Shown: positions 53,320-63,717 of the stretch, piece after piece
Position numbering within the stretch: position 1 is the stretch's first letter
Layout of the letters: every line of letters begins with the position of its first letter
Assembly (NCBI RefSeq): GCF_001700965.1
Contig: NZ_CP016756.1
Coordinates: 496,001-560,000 of the forward strand
From: Stenotrophomonas nitritireducens
GTDB lineage: Bacteria > Pseudomonadota > Gammaproteobacteria > Xanthomonadales > Xanthomonadaceae
DNA length: 64,000 nucleotides
Reading direction: 5' to 3'
Notes under the pieces: generated by a model
Seen by the model: only the letters and a program-made list of their open reading frames with translations
What the model was told of the DNA's origin: nothing
Database searches by the model: none
Made by a program: the position numbers and the translations under genes

Positions 53320-54252
53320 TCAACGCTTGCAGGCGCTGCAGATCCGCTCGACCTTGTAACCCTGCGCGCGCAGCTTTTCCACCACCCCGTCGCTGCCCAG
53401 CAGATGCAGCGCGCCCACCACCACCAGGGTGTTGCCCCGACCCGGCTGCAGCCACTGTTTCAGGCTGGGCAACCAGGCATCATTGCGCTCCACGTTGATG
53501 CGCTGATACAGCCCGGGATACTCGCGCTTCATCTGCGCGGCCATGTCCCGCCACAACATCACATCGTCGCCACGGCGCCAGGCATCGTGCAGCTGGCGGC
53601 TCTGCTCATCGCCCTTCTCTACCTGCTCCAGCGCCTCGCGCAGCAGTTGGCGCTGCTCCTCGTTGCTCATGCCGTCGAGCATGCTGATCTGCGAGGCGGC
53701 ACTTTCAAGGCCGGCGGCGGGCTTGTTGGCCTGCGCCGCGCGTTCCATCAGGTGCCGGTCCAGGCCTGAGTTCGGATCCAGGCCCTGCCGGGTCATCTGC
53801 GCGATGCTGACGGTCAGTCCGACGAACCACGGCTTGAGCCCGGCCAGCCGATCAACCGGCGTGTTGTTGGCCGCGCCCCAGGCTTCAAGCTGCCGCCAGG
53901 TTGCCGGATCAAGATCGTCCTTGAGCTGGCGGCCGTCGCGGCGCAACGCGGCCTGCATCATCTGCGTGGCCAGCTGCGGCGAATTCATCTCTTCCGGCGA
54001 CAGTTCGAACAGCAGCCGCTGCGCACCGGAAAACGCGCGGTCCACGTCGCTGGACAGCGGGTAATCGTCGGCCTTGAGCAGGTGGAACGAACCCAGCAGG
54101 TACAGCTCGCTGCCCTGCGCACCGCTGACTTTCCACAACAACGGCACCGGCGGCTGCTTGCCCGCCTTTGGCGCGGCAGCGGCCGCCAGCAGCGGCGTTG
54201 CGATCAACAGGCCGGTGGCCAACAACAGTCCCAGACGTCTGATCCAGCTCAT
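53320..54252 (-). CDS. TraB/GumN family protein, secreted
   Basis: 310 residues. Signal peptide (WIRRLGLLLATGLLIATPLL, ending in AAAAA). Two GxxH motifs typical of the TraB/GumN/Tiki clan: GSFHLLKAD near the start of the mature part and GALHLLGSDGVV near the end. Related proteins are metal-dependent proteases, and GumN lies by the xanthan genes in Xanthomonas. The role here is unknown. Two cysteines are at the C-terminus (ICSACKR). The ATG overlaps the stop of the DUF1684 gene. Confidence 0.88.
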   Translation of the reverse strand: MSWIRRLGLLLATGLLIATPLLAAAAAPKAGKQPPVPLLWKVSGAQGSELYLLGSFHLLKADDYPLSSDVDRAFSGAQRLLFELSPEEMNSPQLATQMMQAALRRDGRQLKDDLDPATWRQLEAWGAANNTPVDRLAGLKPWFVGLTVSIAQMTRQGLDPNSGLDRHLMERAAQANKPAAGLESAASQISMLDGMSNEEQRQLLREALEQVEKGDEQSRQLHDAWRRGDDVMLWRDMAAQMKREYPGLYQRINVERNDAWLPSLKQWLQPGRGNTLVVVGALHLLGSDGVVEKLRAQGYKVERICSACKR

Positions 54253-55190
54253 GCGGCCGGCTCCTGCTTGGGCTTGGCATAGGCTTTTTCGCCGGCCTCC
54301 ACCGCCATGTCCAGGCGGTTCTCCGGTGGCGGCAACGGACAGGTGGCAAATGGGGTGAATGCACAAGGCGGGTTGTAGGCGCGATTGAAATCGATCACCA
54401 CTTCGCTCCTGCCATTGGGCACGTCCACATCGATATAGCGGCCGGCGGCGTAGCTGCCACGGCCACTGGTACGGTCGGCGAAGATCACCTGCAGCGGACG
54501 CCCGGCCTCTCCCAGCGCTTCCAGCCGCCAGCTGCGGCCATCGCGCTCGAACTCGATGGCACCGGCATTGGCCAGCGCGTTGGTCGTTCCAGTGATGTCG
54601 ACGATCGGGATGGTTTTATTGACGTCATGCGGCACGAAGCGCGCGGTGATGCGCCAGCTCGGATCCGCCGGCCAGTACTCCAGGTGGGTGAAGCCGGCCC
54701 GCGCCGGTGCATCGGCATGTTTCACCCGCAGCCCGAAACGCTGCCCACGTTCGATCAGGCTCACGCTGCCCTTGTCATCGTCGAAATGAATGACCGTCGG
54801 CGTCTCGGCGTGGTCGCTGTAAAAGGGAATGCGCCCACTCACCGGCTGGCCATCGACCTTCACCGACACCCCGGGTTCCGGCGCAAAGAACCAGTTCTTG
54901 CCCTCGCGCGTGACCAGCCCCATGCGCGCCGGCCCTGCCGCCAGGCGGATGCCGCTGGTGCTGCCACTGCCGATGTAATGCGCCTTCAAGTCCAGCCAAT
55001 GCAGCCCGACCAGGCTGGTCCAGCCATCGGGCGCCAGCAGCTCGGTGAGGCGTTGCTCGCGCCACAACTCATTGTCGTGCGCGAAGCCCGGATCGGTCTG
55101 CACCGCAGGCGGCGCCTTGCTGACGTCGTCGCCACAGCCGGCCAGCAGCATCGCGGCGATCAATGCCGCGCCCGCCAATAGGTATTTCAT
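54249..55190 (-). CDS. DUF1684 lipoprotein
   Basis: 313 residues. Lipobox LAGC (Cys at about 19) after a short signal peptide. The family end (DFNRAYNPPCAFTPFATCPL followed by PPPENRL) and the GRYIDVDVPNG segment identify DUF1684. Function unknown; anchored in the cell envelope. The ATG overlaps the mutL stop (TGATG) and its stop overlaps the TraB/GumN start, so three unrelated genes are translated as one unit. Confidence 0.9.
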   Translation of the reverse strand: MKYLLAGAALIAAMLLAGCGDDVSKAPPAVQTDPGFAHDNELWREQRLTELLAPDGWTSLVGLHWLDLKAHYIGSGSTSGIRLAAGPARMGLVTREGKNWFFAPEPGVSVKVDGQPVSGRIPFYSDHAETPTVIHFDDDKGSVSLIERGQRFGLRVKHADAPARAGFTHLEYWPADPSWRITARFVPHDVNKTIPIVDITGTTNALANAGAIEFERDGRSWRLEALGEAGRPLQVIFADRTSGRGSYAAGRYIDVDVPNGRSEVVIDFNRAYNPPCAFTPFATCPLPPPENRLDMAVEAGEKAYAKPKQEPAA

Positions 55191-57055
55191 CAACGCCCCC
55201 GCAGGAACCAGCGATCAATTTCAGCCAAGGAAAAGCGCGCCCAGGTGGGGCGGCCATGGTTGCATTGCCCGGAGCGCTCGGTGATTTCCATGTCGCGCAG
55301 CAGGCCGTTCATCTCAGGAATGGTCAACCGCCGATTGGCACGCACCGCGCCGTGGCAGGCCATGGTCGACAGCAGCTCGTCGCGCGCAGTGGCGATGCGT
55401 CGGCTCTGCCCGTGTTCACGCAGGTCGCCGAGCACATCCCGCAGCAGGCCTTCCGGCTCGGCATTGGCAAGCAGGGCCGGAATGCTGCGCACATGCAGCG
55501 AACCGGGGCCAGAACGGGTTACCTCGAACCCCAGCGCTGCCAGGGTTGCGGCCTCGCGCTCCGCGGTATCAGCATCGCGCTCGCCCACCGCCAGGGTCAT
55601 CGGCACCAGCAGCGGCTGCGCGTGCAGGCCGATGCCGTCATGCGCGTTCTTCAGGCGTTCGTAGCCGATGCGCTCGTGGGCGGCATGCATGTCCACCACG
55701 ATCAGGCCTTCGGCATTCTCGGCCAGGATGTAGATGCCATGCAGCTGTGCAATGGCATAGCCCAGTGGCGGTACGCCGGCGTCATTGGAGGTCGGCGGCA
55801 GCGACGGGCCGTTGTCGGCCTGACGCATCGCTGCATCGTCACCGCCCGCAACCGACGAGTACAACGCCGCATAGGCCGAGGGCGCGTCGGCAACCTGCAG
55901 ACCGAGCGGCGATTGCCGCGCCTGCCAGTTGCCGTTGCCACCGCCGCCGCCAACACTGCCGCCCGGGCGCGACAAGCCATAACCGGCAGCGGCATAGCCT
56001 GCTGCCGGCAGCGCCTGCGGATCGGCCGGATGCGCCTGACCCGCAGACGGTTCCATGCCGGCGCGGGTTTCGGCCAGGGCGTCCTTGAGCGTGCGGTAGA
56101 CAAAATCGTGGATCAGCCGCGAATCACGGAAACGCACCTCGTGCTTGGCCGGATGCACGTTGACGTCGACCCGGGTCGGATCCAGCTCCAGGAACAGCAC
56201 ATACGCCGGCTGGCGGCCGTGGTACAGCACATCGCCGTAAGCCATCTTGACCGCATGGCTGACACTGCGATCACGCACCGAGCGGCCGTTGACGTAGAGA
56301 TACTGCTGGTCGGCACTGGCGCGCGAATACTGAGGCTGTGCGATCCAGCCGTGCAGGCGGAGGCCGGCCGCGCTGTGGTCCACGCGCAAGGCCTGGCGCG
56401 CGAAGTCCTCGCCCAGGGTTTCGCCAAGGCGCGCATCCGAATACAGATCGCCAGGCTTGTAGCGCCGCGATGGCTTGCCGTTGTGCGAAACCCGCAGCTC
56501 GACATCCGGTCGTGCCAGCGCCAGCGAGCGCAGCCATTCCTCGATATGGCCCAGCTCGGTGCGCTCGGCGCGCAGGAACTTGCGCCGTGCCGGCACGTTG
56601 TAGAACAACTCGCGCACTTCCACCGTGGTGCCGGGCGCATGCGCACGCGGTGCCACTTCGCCGAGTTTGCCGCCTTCGATCTGCAGCGCTGAGCCGTGCT
56701 CGTCATCGGCACGGCGCGAGGCCAGGGTGAAGCGGCTGACCGAGGCAATCGATGGCAGCGCCTCACCACGGAACCCGAGCGTAGCCACCGACTCCAGGTC
56801 ATCCAGGCTGGCGATCTTGCTGGTGGCATGCCGCGATACCGCCAGCGGCAACTGCTCGGCGGCGATACCGCCGCCGTTGTCGCGGATGCGGATCAGGCGG
56901 ACACCGCCTTCTTCCAGATCGATATCCACGCGCGTGGCGCCGGCGTCGAGGGCGTTCTCGACCAGTTCCTTGACCACCGAAGCGGGCCGTTCAACCACTT
57001 CGCCGGCGGCGATCTGGTTGATCAGGATTTCCGGCAGGGGGCGGATCGCATTCAT
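55190..57055 (-). CDS. mutL: DNA mismatch repair protein MutL (endonuclease type)
   Basis: 621 residues. GHKL ATPase motifs near the N-terminus ([31 protein letters not shown]), a low-complexity Gly/Ala/Pro linker (about 335-400) and a C-terminal dimer domain. The endonuclease motif D-x-H-A-x2-E-x4-E is present (455-466, [12 protein letters not shown]). ACHGAVR and CNHGRPT are also there. So strand nicking is by MutL itself, as in bacteria without MutH. Starts [11 protein letters not shown]. Confidence 0.97.
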   Translation of the reverse strand: MNAIRPLPEILINQIAAGEVVERPASVVKELVENALDAGATRVDIDLEEGGVRLIRIRDNGGGIAAEQLPLAVSRHATSKIASLDDLESVATLGFRGEALPSIASVSRFTLASRRADDEHGSALQIEGGKLGEVAPRAHAPGTTVEVRELFYNVPARRKFLRAERTELGHIEEWLRSLALARPDVELRVSHNGKPSRRYKPGDLYSDARLGETLGEDFARQALRVDHSAAGLRLHGWIAQPQYSRASADQQYLYVNGRSVRDRSVSHAVKMAYGDVLYHGRQPAYVLFLELDPTRVDVNVHPAKHEVRFRDSRLIHDFVYRTLKDALAETRAGMEPSAGQAHPADPQALPAAGYAAAGYGLSRPGGSVGGGGGNGNWQARQSPLGLQVADAPSAYAALYSSVAGGDDAAMRQADNGPSLPPTSNDAGVPPLGYAIAQLHGIYILAENAEGLIVVDMHAAHERIGYERLKNAHDGIGLHAQPLLVPMTLAVGERDADTAEREAATLAALGFEVTRSGPGSLHVRSIPALLANAEPEGLLRDVLGDLREHGQSRRIATARDELLSTMACHGAVRANRRLTIPEMNGLLRDMEITERSGQCNHGRPTWARFSLAEIDRWFLRGR

Positions 57056-57210
57056 ACCGCACCGCCAGGCAACTGCAGGGCCTTGCCGAGGTAGATGAAC
57101 GAGGTTTTGAGGGGGATCAGGCTGACATCATGCATGCGCACGATGATAGCCGAGCGCGGCGTCAACACCGATATCGGTGCCGATCAATCGTGCCGCACCC
57201 CAACGATTCC

Positions 57211-57312
57211 TTGTGGGAGCGGCGTCAGCCGCGAAGCTGACATTGCTGCAGGCCTTGGTGCCCTAGCGATCTGTTGGTGCGTCAGCTTCGCGGCTGACGC
57301 CGCTCCCACAAA
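57211..57312. repeat. Long inverted repeat (GGAGCGGCGTCAGCCGCGAAGC family)
   Basis: TTGTGGGAGCGGCGTCAGCC plus GCGAAGCTGA (57211-57240) and its complement TCAGCTTCGCGGCTGACGCC plus GCTCCCACAA (57283-57312): a nearly perfect 30-bp stem with a 42-base loop. It lies upstream of mutL, between it and the amidase terminator. Confidence 0.92.
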
Positions 57313-57316
57313 ATAA

Positions 57317-57348
57317 AAAACCGATGCCAGTACGCTGGCATCGGTTTT
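57317..57348 (-). terminator. Intrinsic terminator after the amidase gene
   Basis: On the minus strand AAAACCGATGCCAG-CGTA-CTGGCATCGGTTTTTT: a 14-bp stem with T-run, 56 bases after the amidase stop. The stem sequence resembles the suhB terminator. Confidence 0.9.
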
Positions 57349-57403
57349 CATATGTCTCATAGCTTGAAGCCGCGTCAGGAGCGGGCTTCAAGCTGGCCCT
57401 GCC

Positions 57404-59032
57404 TTACTTGCTACCACCTGCAACGGTGCCTGCAGCAGCATCCATCTCGGCCTGGGCGCGGGCGGCAAACAAGGTGCCCGGCGGCGGCTGACGGCTGAAG
57501 AAGGTATGCACGCCATCGAGCACGGCACCGGCGATACGGCGCTGATAGGCCGGATCAATCAGGCGACGCTCTTCATCCGGGTTGGAGATGAACGCGGTTT
57601 CGACCAGCATCGCCGGCATGTCCGAGGTACGCAGCACCGCGAAGTTGGCGCGCTCCAGGTTCGGCTTGTGATTGTTGCCGATGCGCTTGAGCCCGCCCAG
57701 CACATGCCCGGCCGCGTCTTCGGAGGCCTTCATGTAGCCGCTCTGGGCCAAGTCCAGCAGCACATTGGCCAAGGTGCCCTCGGTGCGGGTCAGGCTGACA
57801 CCGCCGATCAGATCGGCCGAGTTTTCCTTGTCCGCCAGCCAGCGCGCACGCTGCGAAGAGGCGCCCTTGGTCGACAGTACATAGACCGAGGAGCCCGTGG
57901 CCGAACGATTTTCGGCGGCATCGGCATGGATCGAGATGAAGATGTCAGCCTTGGCGGCACGCGCACGCTGAGCGCGCATCGGCAGCGGGATGAATACGTC
58001 GGTGTCGCGGGTCAGGTAGGCGCGCAGGCCAGGCGTGGCATTGACCTGACGGGCCAATTCACGCGCAACGGCCAGGGTTACGTCCTTCTCGCGCTTGCCG
58101 GTAGGCCCGACGGCACCCGGATCCTGGCCACCGTGGCCCGGATCGATGGCAACCACCAGATTGCGCATGCCCGGTGCCATGCGAATTCGTGACGCGTCAC
58201 TTGGCATCACCGGACGCGGCGCCGGCGTCGGCGCTGCGGCAACCGGAGCGGCGGTAGCAGGATTCGGCGTGATCGGGGTCGGCACGCCGGTGGCAATGGT
58301 GGTGCGGATCGGCGCGCCCTGCCCATTGAGGATGGCAGCCGGCGAGGCCGTTGACGGGCTGGCCACGGCAGGAGCACTGGCAACCACGCTCGTGGCAACG
58401 GCCGGCACGGGGCTGGGCGCCGCCTGGACGGGTGCCGGCGGCGGCGTGGTGGCCTGCTGGCGCACTGCTGCGGTCAGCGCTGCGGTAGCGCGGGCTGCCT
58501 CGGCGCGGGCCTGCTCAGGATTCACTACCGGGGTGGCCGGCACAGGGTTCGACGCTGGCGTAGCCACGGCAGTGGCGCTTGCTACCGGAGCAGCAGCAAC
58601 AGCTGCCGGCGCTGGGGTGCCGGCACGCGGCGCGGTTTCACCCGGCCACTCGATCAGAAGCTTGGACTCGGCGCCCTGCCCCTGCATCTGCGGCTTGAAC
58701 GCAGCCACGGACTCGGCAAGGTCGAATACCACCCGGAATGTGCCAGCGACCGGATTACCGGTGCGCACTGCGGTCACCACGCCAACCGGCGAAGGCAATT
58801 TCAGGCCGCGCACGGAGGTGGAATCGGGGAAATCGATCACCAGGCGATTGGGACCGGCCAGGCTGATGGTCTTGTAGCTGCCACCACCGGCCAACTGGAT
58901 CTCGGCGCGGGTGCCGGTGGCACCGGCGCTCAGGCCGACCCCGCGGATCTCACCGGCCCACGCGGAAGCGCTGGCCAGGCACAGGCCGGCGACGGCGACA
59001 GACAATGCGAACAGGCGGTTTCCCGTAGTCAT
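57404..59032 (-). CDS. N-acetylmuramoyl-L-alanine amidase with AMIN domain (AmiB/AmiC type)
   Basis: 542 residues. Signal peptide ending ASAWA-GE (about 26), an AMIN domain (about 28-130) that targets septal peptidoglycan, an Ala/Pro/Thr-rich linker of about 150 residues, then amidase_3. The zinc and catalytic residues are in IDPGHGGQD, the Glu of KREKDVTL, ISIHADAA and VETAFISN. It splits daughter cells by cutting peptide from glycan in the periplasm. Preceded by tsaE, as commonly found; mutL lies next downstream after a terminator. The gene name (amiB or amiC) cannot be decided from sequence alone. Confidence 0.94.
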   Translation of the reverse strand: MTTGNRLFALSVAVAGLCLASASAWAGEIRGVGLSAGATGTRAEIQLAGGGSYKTISLAGPNRLVIDFPDSTSVRGLKLPSPVGVVTAVRTGNPVAGTFRVVFDLAESVAAFKPQMQGQGAESKLLIEWPGETAPRAGTPAPAAVAAAPVASATAVATPASNPVPATPVVNPEQARAEAARATAALTAAVRQQATTPPPAPVQAAPSPVPAVATSVVASAPAVASPSTASPAAILNGQGAPIRTTIATGVPTPITPNPATAAPVAAAPTPAPRPVMPSDASRIRMAPGMRNLVVAIDPGHGGQDPGAVGPTGKREKDVTLAVARELARQVNATPGLRAYLTRDTDVFIPLPMRAQRARAAKADIFISIHADAAENRSATGSSVYVLSTKGASSQRARWLADKENSADLIGGVSLTRTEGTLANVLLDLAQSGYMKASEDAAGHVLGGLKRIGNNHKPNLERANFAVLRTSDMPAMLVETAFISNPDEERRLIDPAYQRRIAGAVLDGVHTFFSRQPPPGTLFAARAQAEMDAAAGTVAGGSK

Positions 59033-59112
59033 GGGCGGATTCAATCACCGGAATTCGGTAATTGCAACATGTTTTCCCTTAATAATCCGCAACCTGCCGT
59101 AACTTCCTGTAG

Positions 59113-59592
59113 TCACAGGGCAGGAAGCCCCTGCAAGTGGGGCGTTTTGCGCAGCCGCTGCAGCCAGACTTCGCCAACCGGAGTCTGCGCCTGCAGCTGC
59201 GCGCGGCGGCCATGACCGTCGATTTCCAGCGCCACCACCAGGTCCGTGGGCGGGAGGCCGCCGGCGCCACGTTCCGGCCATTCGATCAGCCACAGGTCGG
59301 CGCTTGCGTCGTCCAGACCGAGGAAATCCAGCTCTCCGGCATTGCCGATCCGGTACAGATCAAGGTGCCAGGCTTCACCGCTGTCCAACGGATAGCGTTC
59401 GATCAAGGTGTAGGTAGGGCTGCGGATGGGTCCCTGCACGCCCAGCGCGCGCAACAGGGCGCGGGCCAGGGTGGATTTCCCGGCACCAAGATCCCCTTGC
59501 AGGTGAACCACCGCCTGCGCGGGCCGGGTCTGGGCCAAGGCCTGACCCAGCAGGTCGGTGCTCTCGGCTTGGGGCAATGACAATTCGATCAT
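59113..59592 (-). CDS. tsaE: tRNA threonylcarbamoyladenosine synthesis ATPase TsaE
   Basis: 159 residues. Walker A GDLGAGKST, the SPTYTLIERY segment, HLDLYRI and LWLIEWPERG are TsaE marks. It works with TsaB and TsaD to make the t6A modification of tRNAs reading ANN codons. Lies between nnr and the amidase on the same strand, seven bases after nnr. Confidence 0.95.
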   Translation of the reverse strand: MIELSLPQAESTDLLGQALAQTRPAQAVVHLQGDLGAGKSTLARALLRALGVQGPIRSPTYTLIERYPLDSGEAWHLDLYRIGNAGELDFLGLDDASADLWLIEWPERGAGGLPPTDLVVALEIDGHGRRAQLQAQTPVGEVWLQRLRKTPHLQGLPAL

Positions 59593-59599
59593 GGGCACA

Positions 59600-61072
59600 T
59601 TATGGATTGGCAAGGCCGCGCAGGTGCGGCAATAGATCGCGCGGCAACAGCCCGCGCTCACCTTCGGCCGCTGCGGCATCACCGGCCAGACCGTGCAGCA
59701 GCGCACCGGTACTGGCGGCATCGAAGGGCGACAGGCCCTGCGCGCGCAGCGCCGCGATGACGCCTGTCAGCAGGTCGCCCATGCCGCCGACCGCCATACC
59801 CGGGTTGCCGGCGGCAAGCACACGCGGCAGCTGTCCTGGCGCGGCGATCACGCTGCCCGCGCCCTTGAGCACGACAACCGCCGCATAGCGCGCCGCCAAG
59901 GCATGGGCGGCCGCAAAACGATCGCGCTGGATACTGGCGGTATCGGTATCGAGCAGGCGCGCGGCCTCGCCCGGATGCGGGGTGAGAATGGCCTGCGGCA
60001 GCGGCCTTGGAGCAGCCGCGAGCAGATTCAGGCCATCGGCATCAAGCAGCAGTGGCTTGCCACTGGCCAGCGCCGCCGACCACAGCGCCTGCGCCCAGTC
60101 GTCCTGGCCCAGCCCCGGCCCCAGCGCGATGACGCCGGCACGCGCCAGCAGCGGAGCGAAATCGTCGGAACTATCCACCGCGTGCACCATCGCCTCGGGG
60201 CAACGCGCCAACAGCGGTGCCACGTGCAGCGCGCGGGTCGCCACGCTGCACAGGCCAGCGCCACTGCGCAGCGCGGCCTCGGCACTGAGCATTACCGCGC
60301 CGCCGCTGCCATGGTTGCCACCCACACACAGCACGTGGCCGGATTCGCCCTTGTGGGTATTGAGCCGACGCGGCGGCAGCAGCGCCGTCAATTGCGGCCT
60401 GGCCCAGCGCAGCGCGCTGGCCTTCGCCCCGTCGAATGCAGCCGGTGGCAGCTGCAGATCGGCCAACAGCCGCTGTGCGGCATGCTCCAACGCAGGCCCG
60501 GTATGCAGACCCTGGTGGGCGACGATGAACTGCAATACGCGCTGCGCACGCACCGCCACGCCGGGCACGTTGCCGCTGAGGGCATCGACGCCGCTGGGCA
60601 CATCCAGCGCAAATACCGGCGCTGCGGCCGCGTTGATCGCCTCGATCAGCGCCGCGTCGTCGGCCTGTGGCGCATGACTGAAGCCGATGCCATACAGCGC
60701 ATCGACGATCAGATCGGCCTGCTGCAGGCAATCGGGCGTGAGCTCGACGTGGCCGCCCACGGCCAGGTAATCGGTGCAGGCGCGCTGCGCCAAGGGCGTG
60801 CGCGGCGAAGCATCGGCCAGGTGCAGCACGCTGACCTCGCGCCCGGACTGGCGGGCATGACGGGCCAGCACGTAGCCGTCGCCGCCGTTGTTGCCCGGCC
60901 CACAGACCACCACGATGCGTCGCGCCTGTGGCCAATACTGCAGCGCGGTCTGCCACGCGGCGTGGCCGGCGCGCTGCATCAGCACATACGCATCGCCACC
61001 CAGGGCGGCGGTCGCCTGCCCATCAATCTGGCGGGCAGCGGCGATATCGAACAGTTCGACGGGCTCTGACAT
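59600..61072 (-). CDS. nnr: Bifunctional NAD(P)H-hydrate epimerase/dehydratase
   Basis: 490 residues. N-terminal YjeF epimerase domain (VCGPGNNGGDGYVLARH, DALYGIGFS, ALDVPSGVDALSG) fused to a C-terminal ADP-dependent dehydratase (THKGESGHVLCVGG, LGPGLGQDDW, LTPHPGEAARLL, NPGMAVGGMGDLLTG). It repairs hydrated NADH and NADPH. The nnr-tsaE-amidase-mutL order is common in gammaproteobacteria. Confidence 0.95.
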   Translation of the reverse strand: MSEPVELFDIAAARQIDGQATAALGGDAYVLMQRAGHAAWQTALQYWPQARRIVVVCGPGNNGGDGYVLARHARQSGREVSVLHLADASPRTPLAQRACTDYLAVGGHVELTPDCLQQADLIVDALYGIGFSHAPQADDAALIEAINAAAAPVFALDVPSGVDALSGNVPGVAVRAQRVLQFIVAHQGLHTGPALEHAAQRLLADLQLPPAAFDGAKASALRWARPQLTALLPPRRLNTHKGESGHVLCVGGNHGSGGAVMLSAEAALRSGAGLCSVATRALHVAPLLARCPEAMVHAVDSSDDFAPLLARAGVIALGPGLGQDDWAQALWSAALASGKPLLLDADGLNLLAAAPRPLPQAILTPHPGEAARLLDTDTASIQRDRFAAAHALAARYAAVVVLKGAGSVIAAPGQLPRVLAAGNPGMAVGGMGDLLTGVIAALRAQGLSPFDAASTGALLHGLAGDAAAAEGERGLLPRDLLPHLRGLANP

Positions 61073-61095
61073 GCCGGCAATTCTATACTTGCACC

Positions 61096-62178
61096 ATGTC
61101 TGAAGCCGTTACCGCCGCAAATCCTGCCCAGTTGTCGCTGCGCATCCGCCAGCTCGCCCGCGAGGCAGGCTTCCAGCGCTGTGGTGTCAGCGGCATCGAG
61201 CTGGGCGAGGATGAAGCGCACCTGGCCGACTGGCTGGGCAAGGGCCTGTACGGGACGATGGAATGGATGGCCCGCCATGGCAGCCTGCGCGCGCGCCCGC
61301 AGGAATTGCTGCCAGGCACGCTGCGGGTGATTTCGGTGGGCCTGGATTACGGCCACAAGGACGATGCCGAAGCCTGGGCCACCTTGAATGACAGCGAGCG
61401 CGCCTATGTGGCGCGTTATGCGCTGGGCCGCGACTACCACAAGCTGATGCGCAACCGGTTGCAGAAGCTGGCCGAGCGTATCGGCAGCGAGATCGGCCCC
61501 TTTGGTTACCGCGTGTTCGTCGATTCGGCACCGGTGCTGGAGCGTGCATTGGCGCGCAATGCCGGGCTGGGCTGGATCGGCAAACACACCTGCCTGATCG
61601 ATCGCAACGGCGGCTCGTGGTTCTTTCTTGGCGAGATCTATGTCGACCTGCCATTGCCGGTGGATGTACCCGCCACCGCACACTGCGGTAGCTGCACGCG
61701 CTGCATCGATGTCTGCCCCACTGCAGCCATCATCGCCCCGCACCGGCTGGATGCACGCCGCTGCATTTCCTACCTGACCATCGAACACGAAGGCGCCATC
61801 CCGCTGGAAATGCGCCCGCTGATGGGCAACCGCATCTACGGCTGCGACGACTGTCAGCTGGTCTGCCCCTGGAACAAGTTCGCCCAGCGCACCGACGAGC
61901 CGGATTTCCGCGCCCGCAACAACCTGGATACCGCGACCCTGCCCGAACTGTTTGCCTGGGAAGAGGACGAGTTCCTGCGCCGCACCGAAGGCAGCCCGAT
62001 CCGCCGCAGCGGCCACGAGCGCTGGTTGCGCAATATCGCCGTGGCGCTGGGCAATGCCGCGCCCTCGCCTGCCGTGCAGCAGGCACTGCAGACACGCCAG
62101 TCGCATCCTTCCGACGTGGTCCGTGAGCATGTGCAATGGGCGCTGCAGCGGCATGCCGGTGACGCGCCGGAGCAATAG
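61096..62178 (+). CDS. queG: Epoxyqueuosine reductase
   Basis: 360 residues. The two [4Fe-4S] motifs are HCGSCTRCIDVCPTAA and CDDCQLVCPWNKF, and the cobalamin-binding N-terminal domain and a short HEAT-like C-terminal end are present. It reduces epoxyqueuosine to queuosine in tRNA. Divergent from nnr; a TATACT -10-like sequence lies just before the start. Confidence 0.94.
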   Translation: MSEAVTAANPAQLSLRIRQLAREAGFQRCGVSGIELGEDEAHLADWLGKGLYGTMEWMARHGSLRARPQELLPGTLRVISVGLDYGHKDDAEAWATLNDSERAYVARYALGRDYHKLMRNRLQKLAERIGSEIGPFGYRVFVDSAPVLERALARNAGLGWIGKHTCLIDRNGGSWFFLGEIYVDLPLPVDVPATAHCGSCTRCIDVCPTAAIIAPHRLDARRCISYLTIEHEGAIPLEMRPLMGNRIYGCDDCQLVCPWNKFAQRTDEPDFRARNNLDTATLPELFAWEEDEFLRRTEGSPIRRSGHERWLRNIAVALGNAAPSPAVQQALQTRQSHPSDVVREHVQWALQRHAGDAPEQ

Positions 62179-62346
62179 ATGCAGCTACCGCACCGACAAC
62201 ACCCTCGCCTGCGGTGATCTGCTGCAGCCAAGCACCTGCTGCCTCGAGCTGCTCGACTGCTCCGGTCGCTCCCGTAAGATAGTGACCAATAGTTCGCCTG
62301 CACCAATGGCTGCGGCGGGCGCCCCACCGGCAAAAGCAGTTCAATA

Positions 62347-63717
62347 ATGGCCTCCAGCAACGACATCCTCACCCCCAACCAGCTCAACACCCTGGCGCGC
62401 GATCTGCTGGAAAGCGCGTTTCCGCTGGTGTGGGTGGAAGGTGAGCTCGGCAGCGTCAGCCGCCCCGCTTCCGGGCATCTGTATTTCACCCTGAAGGATG
62501 CGCGGGCGCAGGTCCGCGCGGCCATGTTCAAGCCCAAGAGCCAGTGGCTGAAATTCATTCCGCGCGAAGGCATGCGCGTGCTGGTGCGTGGCCGGCTGAC
62601 CCTGTACGAGGCACGCGGCGATTACCAGCTGATCCTCGATCACATGGAGGAAGCCGGCGAAGGCGCGTTGCGCCGCGCCTATGACGAACTCAAGGCAAGG
62701 CTGGAAGCCGAGGGTCTGTTCGACCCCGCACGCAAGCGGCCAATGCCCGCGCATGTGCGCCGGTTGGCGGTGATCACCTCGCCCAGCGGTGCGGCCGTGC
62801 GTGACGTGCTGAGCGTGCTGGAGCGGCGCTTCCCGATGCTGGAAGTGGAGCTGCTGCCGTCGCTGGTACAGGGCGCCACCGCCGCACCGCAGATCACCTC
62901 GCTGCTGCGCCAGGCCGATGCCAGTGGCCGCTACGATGTGATCCTGTTGACCCGTGGTGGCGGCTCGCTGGAAGACCTGTGGGCCTTCAACGACGAACAG
63001 CTGGCGCGCGCGGTCGCCGCCAGCACGACGCCGGTGGTGTCGGCGGTGGGCCACGAGACCGATTTCAGCCTGACCGACTTCGCCGCCGACCTGCGTGCAC
63101 CAACTCCATCGGTGGCGGCCGAACTGCTGGTGCCCGACCAGCGTGACCTGGCGCTGCGCGTCCGCCGGCTGGCACAACGCCTGAACCAGTTGCAGGTGCA
63201 TGCCCTGGGCCAGGCCATGCAACGCGCCGACCGTGCCGCGCTGCGCCTGCAGACCCACAGCCCGCAGGCGCGCCTGAGCCTGCTCGAACATCGCCAGCAG
63301 GCGGCCTTCGCGCGCCTGCAATCGCAATGGCGGCAGCAGCTGGAGCGCCGCACTGCGCGCTTGGCCCACGCCGCCACCGGGCTGCGTGGCAACCAGCCGC
63401 AGCGCCGCTTGAATGCCCTGGCTGAAAAGCTGGCGACGCTGGCGCCGCGTGCGCAGGCGGCCATGACCCGCCAGCTGCAGGGCGATGCCCTGCGGCTGCG
63501 TGGTATTGCACGTTCGCTGGAAGCGGTAAGCCCTTTGGCCACGGTGGCGCGCGGCTATTCCATCCTGACCCGGGTGGAAGACGGGGCGCTGGTGCGCTCC
63601 GCCGCACAGGTCAAACCCGGCGAGCAGCTACGTGCACGCCTGTCTGAAGGTGAGCTGCAGTTGCGCGTCGAGCAGGCGCACAGCACACCCGCCAACAGCG
63701 ACCCCACTCAGGGCTGA
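62347..63717 (+). CDS. xseA: Exodeoxyribonuclease VII large subunit
   Basis: 456 residues. N-terminal OB-fold ([20 protein letters not shown]), catalytic domain ([47 protein letters not shown]) and a long coiled coil (about 255-370). The enzyme degrades single-stranded DNA with the small subunit XseB, which is not in the window. The preceding 168 bases show no gene. Confidence 0.95.
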   Translation: MASSNDILTPNQLNTLARDLLESAFPLVWVEGELGSVSRPASGHLYFTLKDARAQVRAAMFKPKSQWLKFIPREGMRVLVRGRLTLYEARGDYQLILDHMEEAGEGALRRAYDELKARLEAEGLFDPARKRPMPAHVRRLAVITSPSGAAVRDVLSVLERRFPMLEVELLPSLVQGATAAPQITSLLRQADASGRYDVILLTRGGGSLEDLWAFNDEQLARAVAASTTPVVSAVGHETDFSLTDFAADLRAPTPSVAAELLVPDQRDLALRVRRLAQRLNQLQVHALGQAMQRADRAALRLQTHSPQARLSLLEHRQQAAFARLQSQWRQQLERRTARLAHAATGLRGNQPQRRLNALAEKLATLAPRAQAAMTRQLQGDALRLRGIARSLEAVSPLATVARGYSILTRVEDGALVRSAAQVKPGEQLRARLSEGELQLRVEQAHSTPANSDPTQG

